From Verrucomicrobiota bacterium (GTDB taxonomy: Bacteria; Verrucomicrobiota; Verrucomicrobiia; CAIQCK01): 64,000 nt of DNA. The position numbers and the translations under genes are program-made. Numbering within the stretch: position 1 is the stretch's first letter; each line of letters opens with the position of its first letter. The notes under the pieces were generated by a model. The model had not been told where the DNA came from. It did not search any database and was given only the letters and a program-made list of their open reading frames with translations. Positions 1 through 8,522 of the stretch are shown piece after piece. The stretch spans positions 62,001-126,000 of the forward strand of contig JAPLTX010000024.1 in the NCBI GenBank assembly GCA_026397915.1. The letters are read 5' to 3'.

Positions 1-1985
1 ACAATTTCGTTGTCGCCCGCAACCAGACATCCGGCAGGCAGCGCGATGGTGAGCGTCCCGTGTAAATCATCCGCCGGCACCGTCGCGACATCCCTGCCGT
101 TTACGTTGACCACGAGCCGGATCAGTTTCTTCGATGTCGCAACGGAACCCACGATCTCCAAAACCGGCCGCGTCAGCGCAGACGGGTCCGGCACTTTGAG
201 CACTTTCCTGATACGCCACGCGGTGTTGGCGAGATAGCTGCGTGCTTCGGCCGATTGGTCGTCATCGCTAATCACGTTTTCCGGCTTGTCATACGAGAAG
301 TCGTAGTTGACCAGATGCACCTTCCGCAGTTTTTGGCGTGGCTGCGTCAGAACGTTGACCGACAGTTTCCCCGTTGGGTTTTGCACGCTGACGCCGGGCG
401 TCGGCAAGAGGCGCGTCACCAGGATTCGCAGCTTCGCGCCGTCCGCGGCTGTCAGGTCGTCGGCCGCGATGATGACACGACCTTTGCCGACCTGCGCCTC
501 TGCTTGCGCACTCCCATCGTCACGGCCACCCCGCAGTTCTTGAAGGCTGTGGCTGGCCTGCGGCTCGCCCCGTTCATCGGTCAAACCGCATTCGCCTCCC
601 AACACGACGCGTCCACCGTTCTTCGCGTATTCCAACAACGCCGCCGCGCCCGACTCGGCCAGCGCGCGCACGCCGGCCACCATGACCACTTTGTATTGCC
701 GTAACAGTTTCGGTTTCAGATCGCGCTCCATAATTACTTCGTAGGGAATACCCGCGCGGTTGAGTTTCTCCGCCATCCGCGCCCAACGCCGGTAGGCGCC
801 GACCATCAAATCCGTCGGCACGGAATGCAGGATCGCCACCTCCGCTCCTTGGTTGGCGTTCAGGTAGAGAGCGCGGTTCTTCACCAGGAAATCGTAGTAA
901 CGGTTCATAGTCTGGTGGATGTTGACGTTGAACGGGTCCTTCGTATCCACGATCGGCAGGGAGGGAAACAGGTTGTAGTTGGCCACGTAGGTCGCGTCGC
1001 AAGCCGCGCCTTCGGAAATGGCGAGCGCAAACTCCTTCGCCAGCGGTGACGCCGGGTTGAAGAAATGATGCATGCCTTCGTTCCACACGCGTTTCCCGCG
1101 CGCGGCGGCAACGTCGGGCGGCAGATACATCAGGTTGCCGACGTTACGCCCGTGACCCGCCGCGAGCGCCAGCTTGTAGGCGTAGAGGTTGTCGCCAAAT
1201 GGCGGATGGCTGCTCAGTTCGTAAAACGGCAGATCGGTCACGCCCTCTTCTATGCCGTGGATGGGCCAAGCGCTCATGGAACACGTGTTCGGCACCGAAA
1301 GCAGTCGCGGCTTGCACTGGTGGCAATACTCCAGCAACGCCTTGTGATACGCCGTCTGCGATTCCAGCAGAAACAACCGCGCGGCGCGTCCGGCTTCGGT
1401 GGCAGGATTCACGCGCTCAGGCAGGTCCATTTCGCGGCCGTAGTGTCGCCGGGTGTATTCGTGAAACTTCTCACGACACACCGGACAGTAACAGTTGCTG
1501 AACCACGCTTCGTTGTCGAAAAAGATGCCGGCCGGCGTGCGCTTGGCCCTGATCTGGTCAACCTTGCCGATAACGAAGGCTTTCCATTCCGGGCAATTCA
1601 CGCACCCGTAGCGCCGGACGGGATTGTTATAGGCCAACACCTCGCTGCCATCGAAGGCGCGCACCACGCCCTGCTTCAGTTCCGAATGCTTTTCGTAATC
1701 TTTCACGACAAACGTTCGCGAGCAGACGTAGATCAGATCGTAAAGTCCCCGCGATGCGGCATAAGCCGCCGTTTCTGCCAAGTCGTAGCTTGCCCCGTGA
1801 TCGAGGTTTTGATGCGCAGCGGCCATCAGTTCCACGTCTGATTTCGTCACCCGGCTGTAGTCAATCGCCCAATGCAGATTACCTCGCTGGCACCATTCCG
1901 GCGACGTCTCGTCCACCGTCCAATGAGCCGGCGACGTCGCCACCGTCAGCAACAAAAACACCGCGCTGCGAACCAGAAGTCTCAT
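1..1985 (-). CDS. Secreted glycosidase-like protein, partial (3' end off window)
   Basis: My own minus-strand translation from the ATG at 1985 stays open to the left edge (661 codons), so the C-terminus is missing. Residues 1-20 (MRLLVRSAVFLLL...) form a signal peptide. The N-terminal half reads like a TIM-barrel glycosidase, with FFDNEAWF near residue 155-162 (Glu159 is a possible catalytic acid) followed by a CPVC pair. The second half has a Rossmann/glutamine-amidotransferase-like stretch (YKVVMVAGVRAL, then GGRVVLGGECG) as in the trimerisation domain of GH42-type beta-galactosidases. It is the last visible gene of the 10018-1 operon, 36 bases after the oxidoreductase stop. Family-level placement is inference; the substrate is unknown. 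Confidence 0.6.
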   Translation of the reverse strand, partial: MRLLVRSAVFLLLTVATSPAHWTVDETSPEWCQRGNLHWAIDYSRVTKSDVELMAAAHQNLDHGASYDLAETAAYAASRGLYDLIYVCSRTFVVKDYEKHSELKQGVVRAFDGSEVLAYNNPVRRYGCVNCPEWKAFVIGKVDQIRAKRTPAGIFFDNEAWFSNCYCPVCREKFHEYTRRHYGREMDLPERVNPATEAGRAARLFLLESQTAYHKALLEYCHQCKPRLLSVPNTCSMSAWPIHGIEEGVTDLPFYELSSHPPFGDNLYAYKLALAAGHGRNVGNLMYLPPDVAAARGKRVWNEGMHHFFNPASPLAKEFALAISEGAACDATYVANYNLFPSLPIVDTKDPFNVNIHQTMNRYYDFLVKNRALYLNANQGAEVAILHSVPTDLMVGAYRRWARMAEKLNRAGIPYEVIMERDLKPKLLRQYKVVMVAGVRALAESGAAALLEYAKNGGRVVLGGECGLTDERGEPQASHSLQELRGGRDDGSAQAEAQVGKGRVIIAADDLTAADGAKLRILVTRLLPTPGVSVQNPTGKLSVNVLTQPRQKLRKVHLVNYDFSYDKPENVISDDDQSAEARSYLANTAWRIRKVLKVPDPSALTRPVLEIVGSVATSKKLIRLVVNVNGRDVATVPADDLHGTLTIALPAGCLVAGDNEI

Positions 1986-2021
1986 GGTTGTTATTCCGAA
2001 GTAGTCCTTCTCTCCGGGTGC

Positions 2022-3377
2022 CTACACCTCATCCGGCAAGACATACGGCTTGCGGTAGGTTGGGCGGAGAAGCTTGTTGGCTTCGTCACAGTTGGTGAAG
2101 CGTTCGGTCTTGGCGTCGAAGAGCAGTTTCTTGTTGCCGACGCGATAGGCGATGTTGCCGAGGTGCTCCAGGCAGGCACTGAGATGGCCCTGCTCGATTG
2201 CGCCGTTGGGCTGGCGCCGCGTGCGGATGCAGTCAATGAAGTTCGGCAAATGCCACTTGTCGGGATGGTAACCCTTGTCCTCCGCAACGAGCTTGTTGCC
2301 GCCCTCAAACACCTGCCAGCCCGCGCCGTGCCGGCCCAGATACATCATCCGCTTGCTACCGTAGATTTCGATGCGGTCGCCGTTCTGCGGCCAGTAGGGC
2401 CACTTGTCGCCGAGACGCACTTCCGGGGGCGACTTGATGTTGTAGGGCGAGGAGCCGGTGTTGTGGAAGCTCATCACCATCTTGTCGAACGCGAATGACA
2501 CGATCTGCACGTCGGGCATCTCGCCGCCGTCATCGAACTGGAACCGTCCGCCGTCGCACGACACCGACTTCGGATGCGGCGGATTATCCAGAACGAACCG
2601 CGCGAGGTCCAGTTGGTGAACCGCGTCGGAGGCGTTGCCGCCGGAGTAATCCCAGCAGCCATACCAGCCGCGATGTGCGTTGCGGTTGTAGGGACGAAGC
2701 GGCGCGGGGCCGAGCCAGCGATCCCAATTCATGCCCTCCGGCGGCGCGCTGTCGGGCGCGGGGCGCAGCGGATAGCCGCCGACCACGCCAGCCAGCATCT
2801 CAAACACCTTCACGTATTGCACCTTGCCCAGTTCACCCTTCTTGATGTAGTCGCGCGCGGAGAAGCCGTAGGGCGCGCTGCGGTTTTGGAAACCGCACTG
2901 GACGATGCGGCCGTATTTCTTGGCGGCCTCCATCATCTTGCGGCCTTCCCAGATGTAGAGGGAGATGTTCTTTTCCACATAGACATCCTTGCCCGCCTGG
3001 CAGGCCCAGACGGTGGCGAGCGCGTGCCAGTGTTCGGGCGTCGCGACAACAACGCCGTGGACTTCCTTGTCGTCGAGAACCTGGCGCAGATCGCCAACAA
3101 GTTTCGGCGCGGCGCCTGCGATTTTCTCCAGCGTGGCGACGGCGCTCTTGCCACGTGTCTCGTCCACGTCGCAGACATACTTGACCGCCACGTCGGGGAC
3201 TTCCGCAAACTTCTTGATCAAGTCCATGCCGCGCCCGCCCGCGCCCATCAACGTCAGCACCACGCGGTTGTTGGCCGACGCCCCGCGCGCCGAGCCGAGC
3301 ATGGTTGCGCCGGTGGCGACCACCGCCGCGCGCTCACACGATTTCTTCACGAAGTGTCTGCGTGTCATTCCATTCAT
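2022..3377 (-). CDS. Gfo/Idh/MocA-family oxidoreductase, Tat-exported
   Basis: 451 aa. The N-terminus TRRHFVKKS followed by a hydrophobic Ala/Gly-rich stretch is a twin-arginine signal, so the enzyme is probably periplasmic. A Rossmann fold follows (VVLTLMGAGGRGMD), then the family dinucleotide-site motif, here VEKN instead of the usual EKP (about residues 133-136), and a C-terminal alpha/beta domain with GNASDAVHQLD, which resembles the catalytic His region. The family oxidises or reduces sugars and inositols with bound NAD(P). A second start four codons in (3368) is equally possible. It lies 23 bases after the URO-D gene in the same operon and is a paralogue of the gene at 5646-6995. Substrate not predictable. 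Confidence 0.85.
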   Translation of the reverse strand: MNGMTRRHFVKKSCERAAVVATGATMLGSARGASANNRVVLTLMGAGGRGMDLIKKFAEVPDVAVKYVCDVDETRGKSAVATLEKIAGAAPKLVGDLRQVLDDKEVHGVVVATPEHWHALATVWACQAGKDVYVEKNISLYIWEGRKMMEAAKKYGRIVQCGFQNRSAPYGFSARDYIKKGELGKVQYVKVFEMLAGVVGGYPLRPAPDSAPPEGMNWDRWLGPAPLRPYNRNAHRGWYGCWDYSGGNASDAVHQLDLARFVLDNPPHPKSVSCDGGRFQFDDGGEMPDVQIVSFAFDKMVMSFHNTGSSPYNIKSPPEVRLGDKWPYWPQNGDRIEIYGSKRMMYLGRHGAGWQVFEGGNKLVAEDKGYHPDKWHLPNFIDCIRTRRQPNGAIEQGHLSACLEHLGNIAYRVGNKKLLFDAKTERFTNCDEANKLLRPTYRKPYVLPDEV

Positions 3378-3400
3378 GGTTTGTCTCCGGTTCTAATGAA

Positions 3401-4465
3401 TCAACTCTGCCGCCCGTAAGTCTCGATTGCGTGAGCCATCGCGCGAACGTTCTCCGGCTTCATGTCGTCGGTCAGGCTGTTGGAGGATGAGATGATGTAG
3501 CCGCCGCCTCGCCCAATGATCTCGATTCGTCGGCGCACTTGCGCCTCAATCTGCTCCGGTTGCTGCTGGACGAGGTCGGCCATGAAGATGTTGCCGACGA
3601 TGGCAACGCGCGAGCCGTATCGCGCCTTCACTGCTTCGATGTCCATCACGTCGGGCTGAATCGGATGGACCGCCGCCTGTCCAAGCTCCAGCCAGCAGTC
3701 CAGCAACGGCGTCATGTCGCCGTCGCTGTGCGTGATGAGCGGCTTGGTGAAGGTGGCCGCAACCTTCTTCTCCTTCGGCAGGATGTGCTTGCGATAGAAC
3801 TCCGGACGGAAGACCGGGCCAGAATTAAACGCCACGTCGTCGAAAGCCCAGATCACGTCGAAGCCGATGTCTTCGAGCACCGGCACGACCTTCGCGGTCC
3901 AGTCGGCGTAGCCGTCGTGGATGTCGCTGATGAGCTGCGGATCGTCGCTCATCGCGTAGGCGAACGCCTCCAAGCCCATGCTGAGCAGCGTCGCGCCGAT
4001 GCCGAGCCGCACGCACGCGCACGCGCAGTCGTCGCCCTTGTGCGCGATGAACTCGCGCGCGTTGGCGACGAAGCCGCGGTCTTCGGGCGACGGCAGCTTG
4101 AAGAGCCGGTTGAAATCCTCGCGCGAGCGGATCATGCCGTCGCCGACAAGCACGGGGCTGCCGTCGTCGGCTTTCCTCATCCGTTCGCAGAAGATCGGCG
4201 CGAAGGCGCAAAACTGGATGTTGTCCTTGCCGAGCGCGCGGTTGACTTTCTTCTGCTCCTCGGCCAGTTCCGCGCCCGGCTGCCGGCTGAAACCGTCCGG
4301 CGCGACCGACCAGTCCACGTTGACCGGTTCGCCGCAGACAGCCGAGGCGATGCCGTTGCCGACGATGCCTTCGATCCACGGGACGCGGTCCACCGGCTCG
4401 TGGCGCAACGCAGCGAGGACTCGTTCGCGCGGCATCATTTGTCCGCGTGGGTTCGCCGGTTTCAT
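3401..4465 (-). CDS. Uroporphyrinogen decarboxylase (URO-D) family protein
   Basis: 354 aa with the URO-D fold: N-terminal RERVLAALRHEPVDRVPW, central FDDVAFNSGPVFRPEFYRKHI, and HSDGDMTPLLDCWLELG followed by HPIQPD. The last two are family landmarks (a conserved His/Asp, and the barrel strand before the second helix set). It sits in a sugar-oxidoreductase operon, not with haem genes. In related bacteria such members are usually annotated as corrinoid- or methyl-transfer-like proteins of unknown substrate, so haem synthesis is unlikely. The start codon overlaps the stop of the upstream alpha/beta hydrolase as ATGA (4462-4465), which implies translational coupling. Start codons at residues 10 and 11 are alternatives. 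Confidence 0.8.
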   Translation of the reverse strand: MKPANPRGQMMPRERVLAALRHEPVDRVPWIEGIVGNGIASAVCGEPVNVDWSVAPDGFSRQPGAELAEEQKKVNRALGKDNIQFCAFAPIFCERMRKADDGSPVLVGDGMIRSREDFNRLFKLPSPEDRGFVANAREFIAHKGDDCACACVRLGIGATLLSMGLEAFAYAMSDDPQLISDIHDGYADWTAKVVPVLEDIGFDVIWAFDDVAFNSGPVFRPEFYRKHILPKEKKVAATFTKPLITHSDGDMTPLLDCWLELGQAAVHPIQPDVMDIEAVKARYGSRVAIVGNIFMADLVQQQPEQIEAQVRRRIEIIGRGGGYIISSSNSLTDDMKPENVRAMAHAIETYGRQS

Positions 4466-5637
4466 CGCGCCAGTTGCTCCTGCAAGAACTGGAAGGCCCG
4501 CGCCGTGGCCGACACGTGCCCCTGATTGTGGGCGATGAACTCGATGCGCTTCTCCAACCCCAGCTTGCGATAGTGTTCGGCGGCGCGAGGAAATTCGTCG
4601 CGCGACTTCTCGAAGTCCACCGACGTATCGTGCTCCCCCGCCTCAACAGCGAAGCTCCGCGGGCAAATCAGCGACACCAAGTCGGCGTCGGCGAAGCAGC
4701 GGACCACGTCGGCGAAGAACTTGTCCTCTTCGGGCGAGTCCAGATAGCAGGTGGCGCGGTGTGGACCGATGAGTTTCAGCAGCCGCGTGTTGAAATACGC
4801 CGCGCAGACCGAGGCTTTGATGCGCTTGTCCAACGCCGGCAGATAAAGCGCCGACAGCCCGCCCTGCGAGAGACCATACATGCCGATACGATTGCGGTCC
4901 ACGCCCGCGCGCGAGACCAGCAGGTCCACGCCGCGCGACGAAGCCATCATATCCAACCCGAACAAAGTTCCACCGGCCATGAGCGCCAGCCGGTGCAGGC
5001 GATTCTTCCCGTAGGTCCATCCGAACTTCGGAAACCGCGGTAGCGAGCCAATTGTCTCGTCAGCCGCGCCGTATCCGGATGGATGATGGACCGCGATCAC
5101 ATGATAGCCGCGCCGCGCCGCGCGGATGCCCAGCGACCGATACGAGTAGTCTTTGGCGTTGGCTTGGGCCGTCAAACCGCACACCAGTTCCGGACAGCCG
5201 CTGTAACCGTGTTGCGCCAGCAGCCCCGGATGAGGTCCGGGCGAACACGGCGCCAGTTCCACCGCATAGCTCTCCAAGCCGGGCAGAACCTCGAAGCTCA
5301 CGCGATAGGCGATGAAGTCCTTGTCCTTGAACAGAATCTCGGTCTGCTCCTCTTTCGTCTTCAGCGGCGGGCGATTCTGCGGCTCGATCCACCAGCCGAG
5401 CATCGCTGCGAGGCGCTGGCGCATCGGTTCCACCGAGCGCTGATACGCATCGACGCTGGAGTAGTCGCGCCGCCACCATTTCTCCCGGTCGCGATCCAGT
5501 TCCGCAAGGCGCTGACGGAGGAAGTGCTCATAAGATTCATAGACACGCTGGCGGTGCGCGTCCACCTCAGCCATGTCCGCCGGTGGCACCAGCGGCGCGC
5601 CTTCCGGCTGCTCGATTTCATGGAACGGCGTGTTCAT
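4462..5637 (-). CDS. Alpha/beta hydrolase (acetyl-xylan-esterase / dienelactone-hydrolase type)
   Basis: The open frame extends to 5751, but the ATG at 5637 (MNTPFHEIEQPEG) is preferred because the longer version would run into the upstream oxidoreductase; this leaves an 8-base gap and a 391-aa protein. The nucleophile elbow GLSQGG (GxSxG) follows RNRIGMYG. HGYSGCPE upstream looks like the oxyanion-hole region, and HNQGHVSA near the end supplies a catalytic His. No signal peptide is visible, unlike its neighbours. Probably a carbohydrate esterase acting with the operon's oxidoreductases (inference). Confidence 0.78.
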   Translation of the reverse strand: MNTPFHEIEQPEGAPLVPPADMAEVDAHRQRVYESYEHFLRQRLAELDRDREKWWRRDYSSVDAYQRSVEPMRQRLAAMLGWWIEPQNRPPLKTKEEQTEILFKDKDFIAYRVSFEVLPGLESYAVELAPCSPGPHPGLLAQHGYSGCPELVCGLTAQANAKDYSYRSLGIRAARRGYHVIAVHHPSGYGAADETIGSLPRFPKFGWTYGKNRLHRLALMAGGTLFGLDMMASSRGVDLLVSRAGVDRNRIGMYGLSQGGLSALYLPALDKRIKASVCAAYFNTRLLKLIGPHRATCYLDSPEEDKFFADVVRCFADADLVSLICPRSFAVEAGEHDTSVDFEKSRDEFPRAAEHYRKLGLEKRIEFIAHNQGHVSATARAFQFLQEQLAR

Positions 5638-5645
5638 CAAACGCT

Positions 5646-6995
5646 TCAGATCTCCGTCCACTGGCCCGGCACCGGCACGGGATATCGGCCTTGCACGTCG
5701 GCCGTCACGGGCGGCGGACTGTCTTCGTTGAGCGAGTCGAGGTTCGGACAAAACTGGAAGTTGGAAGCCATCGCCTCATCCCACGTGATCACCTTGCCGG
5801 TGTGGACCGCCGCGCGACCCATGATGTCGGCGAGGTTGGTGAACGCGGCGCGTTTGGCTTCGTTGTGCGGCTTGTTCCTGCGGATGGCGTCGAGCAACAC
5901 GTTCCACTCGGCCTGCCAATGCGTGCCTTCCTCCTTGCCGGCCTGCCATGCGATGTTGTCGCGCGTGGTGCGCTGGTCCTTGTAGATGAGCGTCTCGTCG
6001 CGATGGCCGAACATCCAAGGGAAGAGACCCGCGCACTTGGTCCCGTGGATGTAGGTGCCAAAATCGCTGTAGCACTTCGGCAGCCAGCGCGTGACGTGAT
6101 ACGCCTTGGTGCCGTCGGCGAAGGTCCACTCGATGGAGAGCGAGTCGAGGTTCTGGCCGCAGTCGGCACTGTTGGCGATCCGGCCGCCGATGCCGTGCGC
6201 GGAAACCGGCCACGCATCCTTGATCCAGCAAATCTCGTCCACTTGATGGATGTTCATCTCGGCAAACAGCCCGCCCGAAACCCAGAGGAACTGCGTGAAG
6301 TGGCTGATCTGCCAGTCCAGTTCCTTCTCCTCCGGTTTCCGCGGCCTCAGCGTGCCGCAAGCCTGCATCCGGTAGGCGCGGATGAGTTGGATGTCGCCGA
6401 GCTGGCCGTCGCGGATGCGTTTGATCAACTCCTGGCGATTCGGCGAGTGGCGGGCCATCAGCCCGGAGGCGATCTTCAAATTCTTCTTCTCCGCCGCCTC
6501 GCCGGCCTTGATGATGCGCCGCACGCCGGGCGGATCGCACGCGAACGATTTCTCCATGAACACGTTCACACCCTTGGCCACGGCGTATTCGAGTTGCACC
6601 GGCCGCCACGCCGCGTAGCCGGCCAGCATCGCCACGTCGCCCGGCCGCAGGCAATCAATCGCCTTCTTGTAGGCGTCGAAGCCTGCGAACCGCCGGTCGG
6701 CTGGCACGTCCACCCGCTCGCCAAATTGTTTGCTCAGGACGCCGTGCGAAGCCGTCAGCCGCTTCTCGAAAAAGTCCGCCATCGCGATGAGTTTCACCGG
6801 CCCGCAGCGTGATTGCATCGCGTCAGCCACCGCGCCGCTACCGCGCCCGCCGCAACCGATCAGCGCAAGGCGGATGGTGTTGTCTTCGGCGGCATGCACC
6901 CAGGGAATCGCTGTGCCTGCAAGCGCCGCGCCCGCGACGAGTCTTCCGCCGTTGGTGAGAAACTCGCGTCGTGATGTTGGTTGTGTTGTGTTCAT
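5646..6995 (-). CDS. Gfo/Idh/MocA-family oxidoreductase, Tat-exported (second copy)
   Basis: 449 aa. TSRREFLTNGG followed by an Ala-rich hydrophobic segment ending AVVHA-like (WVHAAED) is a clear Tat signal with a cleavage site. Rossmann motif ALIGCGGRGSG, the family EK motif as FMEKSF, and a C-terminal domain with GLFAEMNIHQVDEICW carrying the conserved His region. About the same length as the 2022-3377 paralogue but clearly divergent from it, so an older duplication. The stop lies 8 bases before the alpha/beta hydrolase start and the start lies 6 bases after the upstream glycosidase-like gene, so it is mid-operon. Periplasmic sugar oxidation is the likely role. Confidence 0.87.
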   Translation of the reverse strand: MNTTQPTSRREFLTNGGRLVAGAALAGTAIPWVHAAEDNTIRLALIGCGGRGSGAVADAMQSRCGPVKLIAMADFFEKRLTASHGVLSKQFGERVDVPADRRFAGFDAYKKAIDCLRPGDVAMLAGYAAWRPVQLEYAVAKGVNVFMEKSFACDPPGVRRIIKAGEAAEKKNLKIASGLMARHSPNRQELIKRIRDGQLGDIQLIRAYRMQACGTLRPRKPEEKELDWQISHFTQFLWVSGGLFAEMNIHQVDEICWIKDAWPVSAHGIGGRIANSADCGQNLDSLSIEWTFADGTKAYHVTRWLPKCYSDFGTYIHGTKCAGLFPWMFGHRDETLIYKDQRTTRDNIAWQAGKEEGTHWQAEWNVLLDAIRRNKPHNEAKRAAFTNLADIMGRAAVHTGKVITWDEAMASNFQFCPNLDSLNEDSPPPVTADVQGRYPVPVPGQWTEI

Positions 6996-7001
6996 GACAG
7001 T

Positions 7002-8522
7002 TTATGCGGCGCTGCGACGCAGGATTCGCAGCGACCGCGCGGGCAGCGTCCATTGTTTCCGCGCAGCGCCAGCTTCGGCGACCGGCACATACGCGTCGTG
7101 CGTGGCGACCTCGATGGCACTCTGGCCGTAGTTCGCCAGCACGAGATGAAACTCGCGGTTGGCGAACGCCGATGCGACCACGTCCTTCGGCGGCGGCTGC
7201 GCGAACAAGTCGGAGTCGCCGATCTCCAGCCACGCCCACGTGCCTTCCTCGACCATCGGCAGGTATTGCCTGAGCCAGCGCGCGTGAGTAGGCCGCGCTT
7301 CGGGCCGGCCGGGAAACGAATCCCACCAACTGTAGCAGTGCGGCGGGTTGGGGTTGGCTTGGTATTGTTTCCAAATAGCGCGGCAACGCCGTGTGTAGAA
7401 ACACCTCTCCTCCGGCGGATAGCTGACGCCGGGAATCGTTGCACGTTCGCCCGTGAACGGCCGGCCAGCGGCAAGCATGGGGAATTGCAGATACGGTATC
7501 GCGTGGAGGTAGAGTTCGTCCTCGTTCGCAATCGTCGCGCGGCTCAGGTCAAGGCACGGCACGACGTAAGGCGGATGGTTTTTCGTCGCCTCGCGCAGCT
7601 TGTCCGCGTTGTTGCCGCCTTCGCCGACCCAGAGGTAATCGTAAACCCGGAGACCGCCGGTGCGCGGTTGTTCGGGGCCGGAGATGTGGACCTTGAAGAT
7701 GCCGCCACGGCGTTTGATCTCGGCATGGATCAACGCCAGCAGATCGGTCAGCGCGCCGTCGTAGTCGGCTGTTTCCTCAAAAGCCTGCACCTCGTCCTGC
7801 GTCGGCGGGAGCGGCTGTTTCGCCGCCAGCCGGCGCGCGTTGTGCACGTAGCCGCAATCGTCGTAGATGCCGTCCGCGCCCCATTCATCCATGATGCGCA
7901 GGATGCGCGGCAACAGGAACGCACGCCAGCCCGGACTCGCCGGCTGGCAGCGCGCCATGTTCCAGTAGCCCGAAGTCAGCACATCGCCCGCGCGCGTCCA
8001 CTCAGGCCGGTAATCCGGGTCGGTCTTTTGCAGAAAGCCGGTGGACACGTAAGGCAGCAACTTCATGCCGCGCTGATGAACCATGTCCACGAAGCGGCGA
8101 AAGCCCGCCGGATTCAGCGGCGTGTATTTGTCGCCGCCGAACAAACGCAAAGAATCGTTCCAGTCGTCGAAAACCTGGATTACCTGGATGCCGTGATCGC
8201 GCAGCCGGTCCAACTCTTGTTCATCATAATCGTCCGGGTCCCACGGTGTTCGGCACGGATATTCGCCGAGGTTGTAGCAGCACTGCGCGGGTAGGTAGCT
8301 CGTCACCAGATGCTTCCTCATGCACTTGCGAATGGCCCGCTCGCAAAGGCCGATATTTGCCAACCGTCGCCGGTGGTCTCCGGCACTGTAAACGCCGAGG
8401 ATTGCTGGCGTGCGCGATGCGGCAGACGCGACGGCAGCTTGCGAGATTTCCGTCGTGGTCACGCCAGCAAGAAGAGAGGTTCCTGCGGTGGCGGTCGTTT
8501 TGATGAAGCTGCGTCGGTTCAT
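7002..8522 (-). CDS. Tat-exported glycosidase-like protein (TIM-barrel), tandem paralogue 1
   Basis: The frame is open to 8564, but MNRRSFIKTTATAG at 8522 is the natural start: it gives a Tat signal and overlaps the upstream stop as ATGA (8519-8522). 506 aa. The barrel half contains GMKLLPYVSTGF and GADGIYDDCGY, typical of glycoside hydrolases with an Asp-rich beta-strand end. The C-terminal part (WAWLEIGDSDLF ... FHLVLANYG) resembles the beta-sandwich that caps such barrels. No named family recognised with certainty. Paralogous over its whole length to 8519-10018; a 190-bp part of the 3' region is almost identical at the DNA level (see findings). Confidence 0.65.
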   Translation of the reverse strand: MNRRSFIKTTATAGTSLLAGVTTTEISQAAVASAASRTPAILGVYSAGDHRRRLANIGLCERAIRKCMRKHLVTSYLPAQCCYNLGEYPCRTPWDPDDYDEQELDRLRDHGIQVIQVFDDWNDSLRLFGGDKYTPLNPAGFRRFVDMVHQRGMKLLPYVSTGFLQKTDPDYRPEWTRAGDVLTSGYWNMARCQPASPGWRAFLLPRILRIMDEWGADGIYDDCGYVHNARRLAAKQPLPPTQDEVQAFEETADYDGALTDLLALIHAEIKRRGGIFKVHISGPEQPRTGGLRVYDYLWVGEGGNNADKLREATKNHPPYVVPCLDLSRATIANEDELYLHAIPYLQFPMLAAGRPFTGERATIPGVSYPPEERCFYTRRCRAIWKQYQANPNPPHCYSWWDSFPGRPEARPTHARWLRQYLPMVEEGTWAWLEIGDSDLFAQPPPKDVVASAFANREFHLVLANYGQSAIEVATHDAYVPVAEAGAARKQWTLPARSLRILRRSAA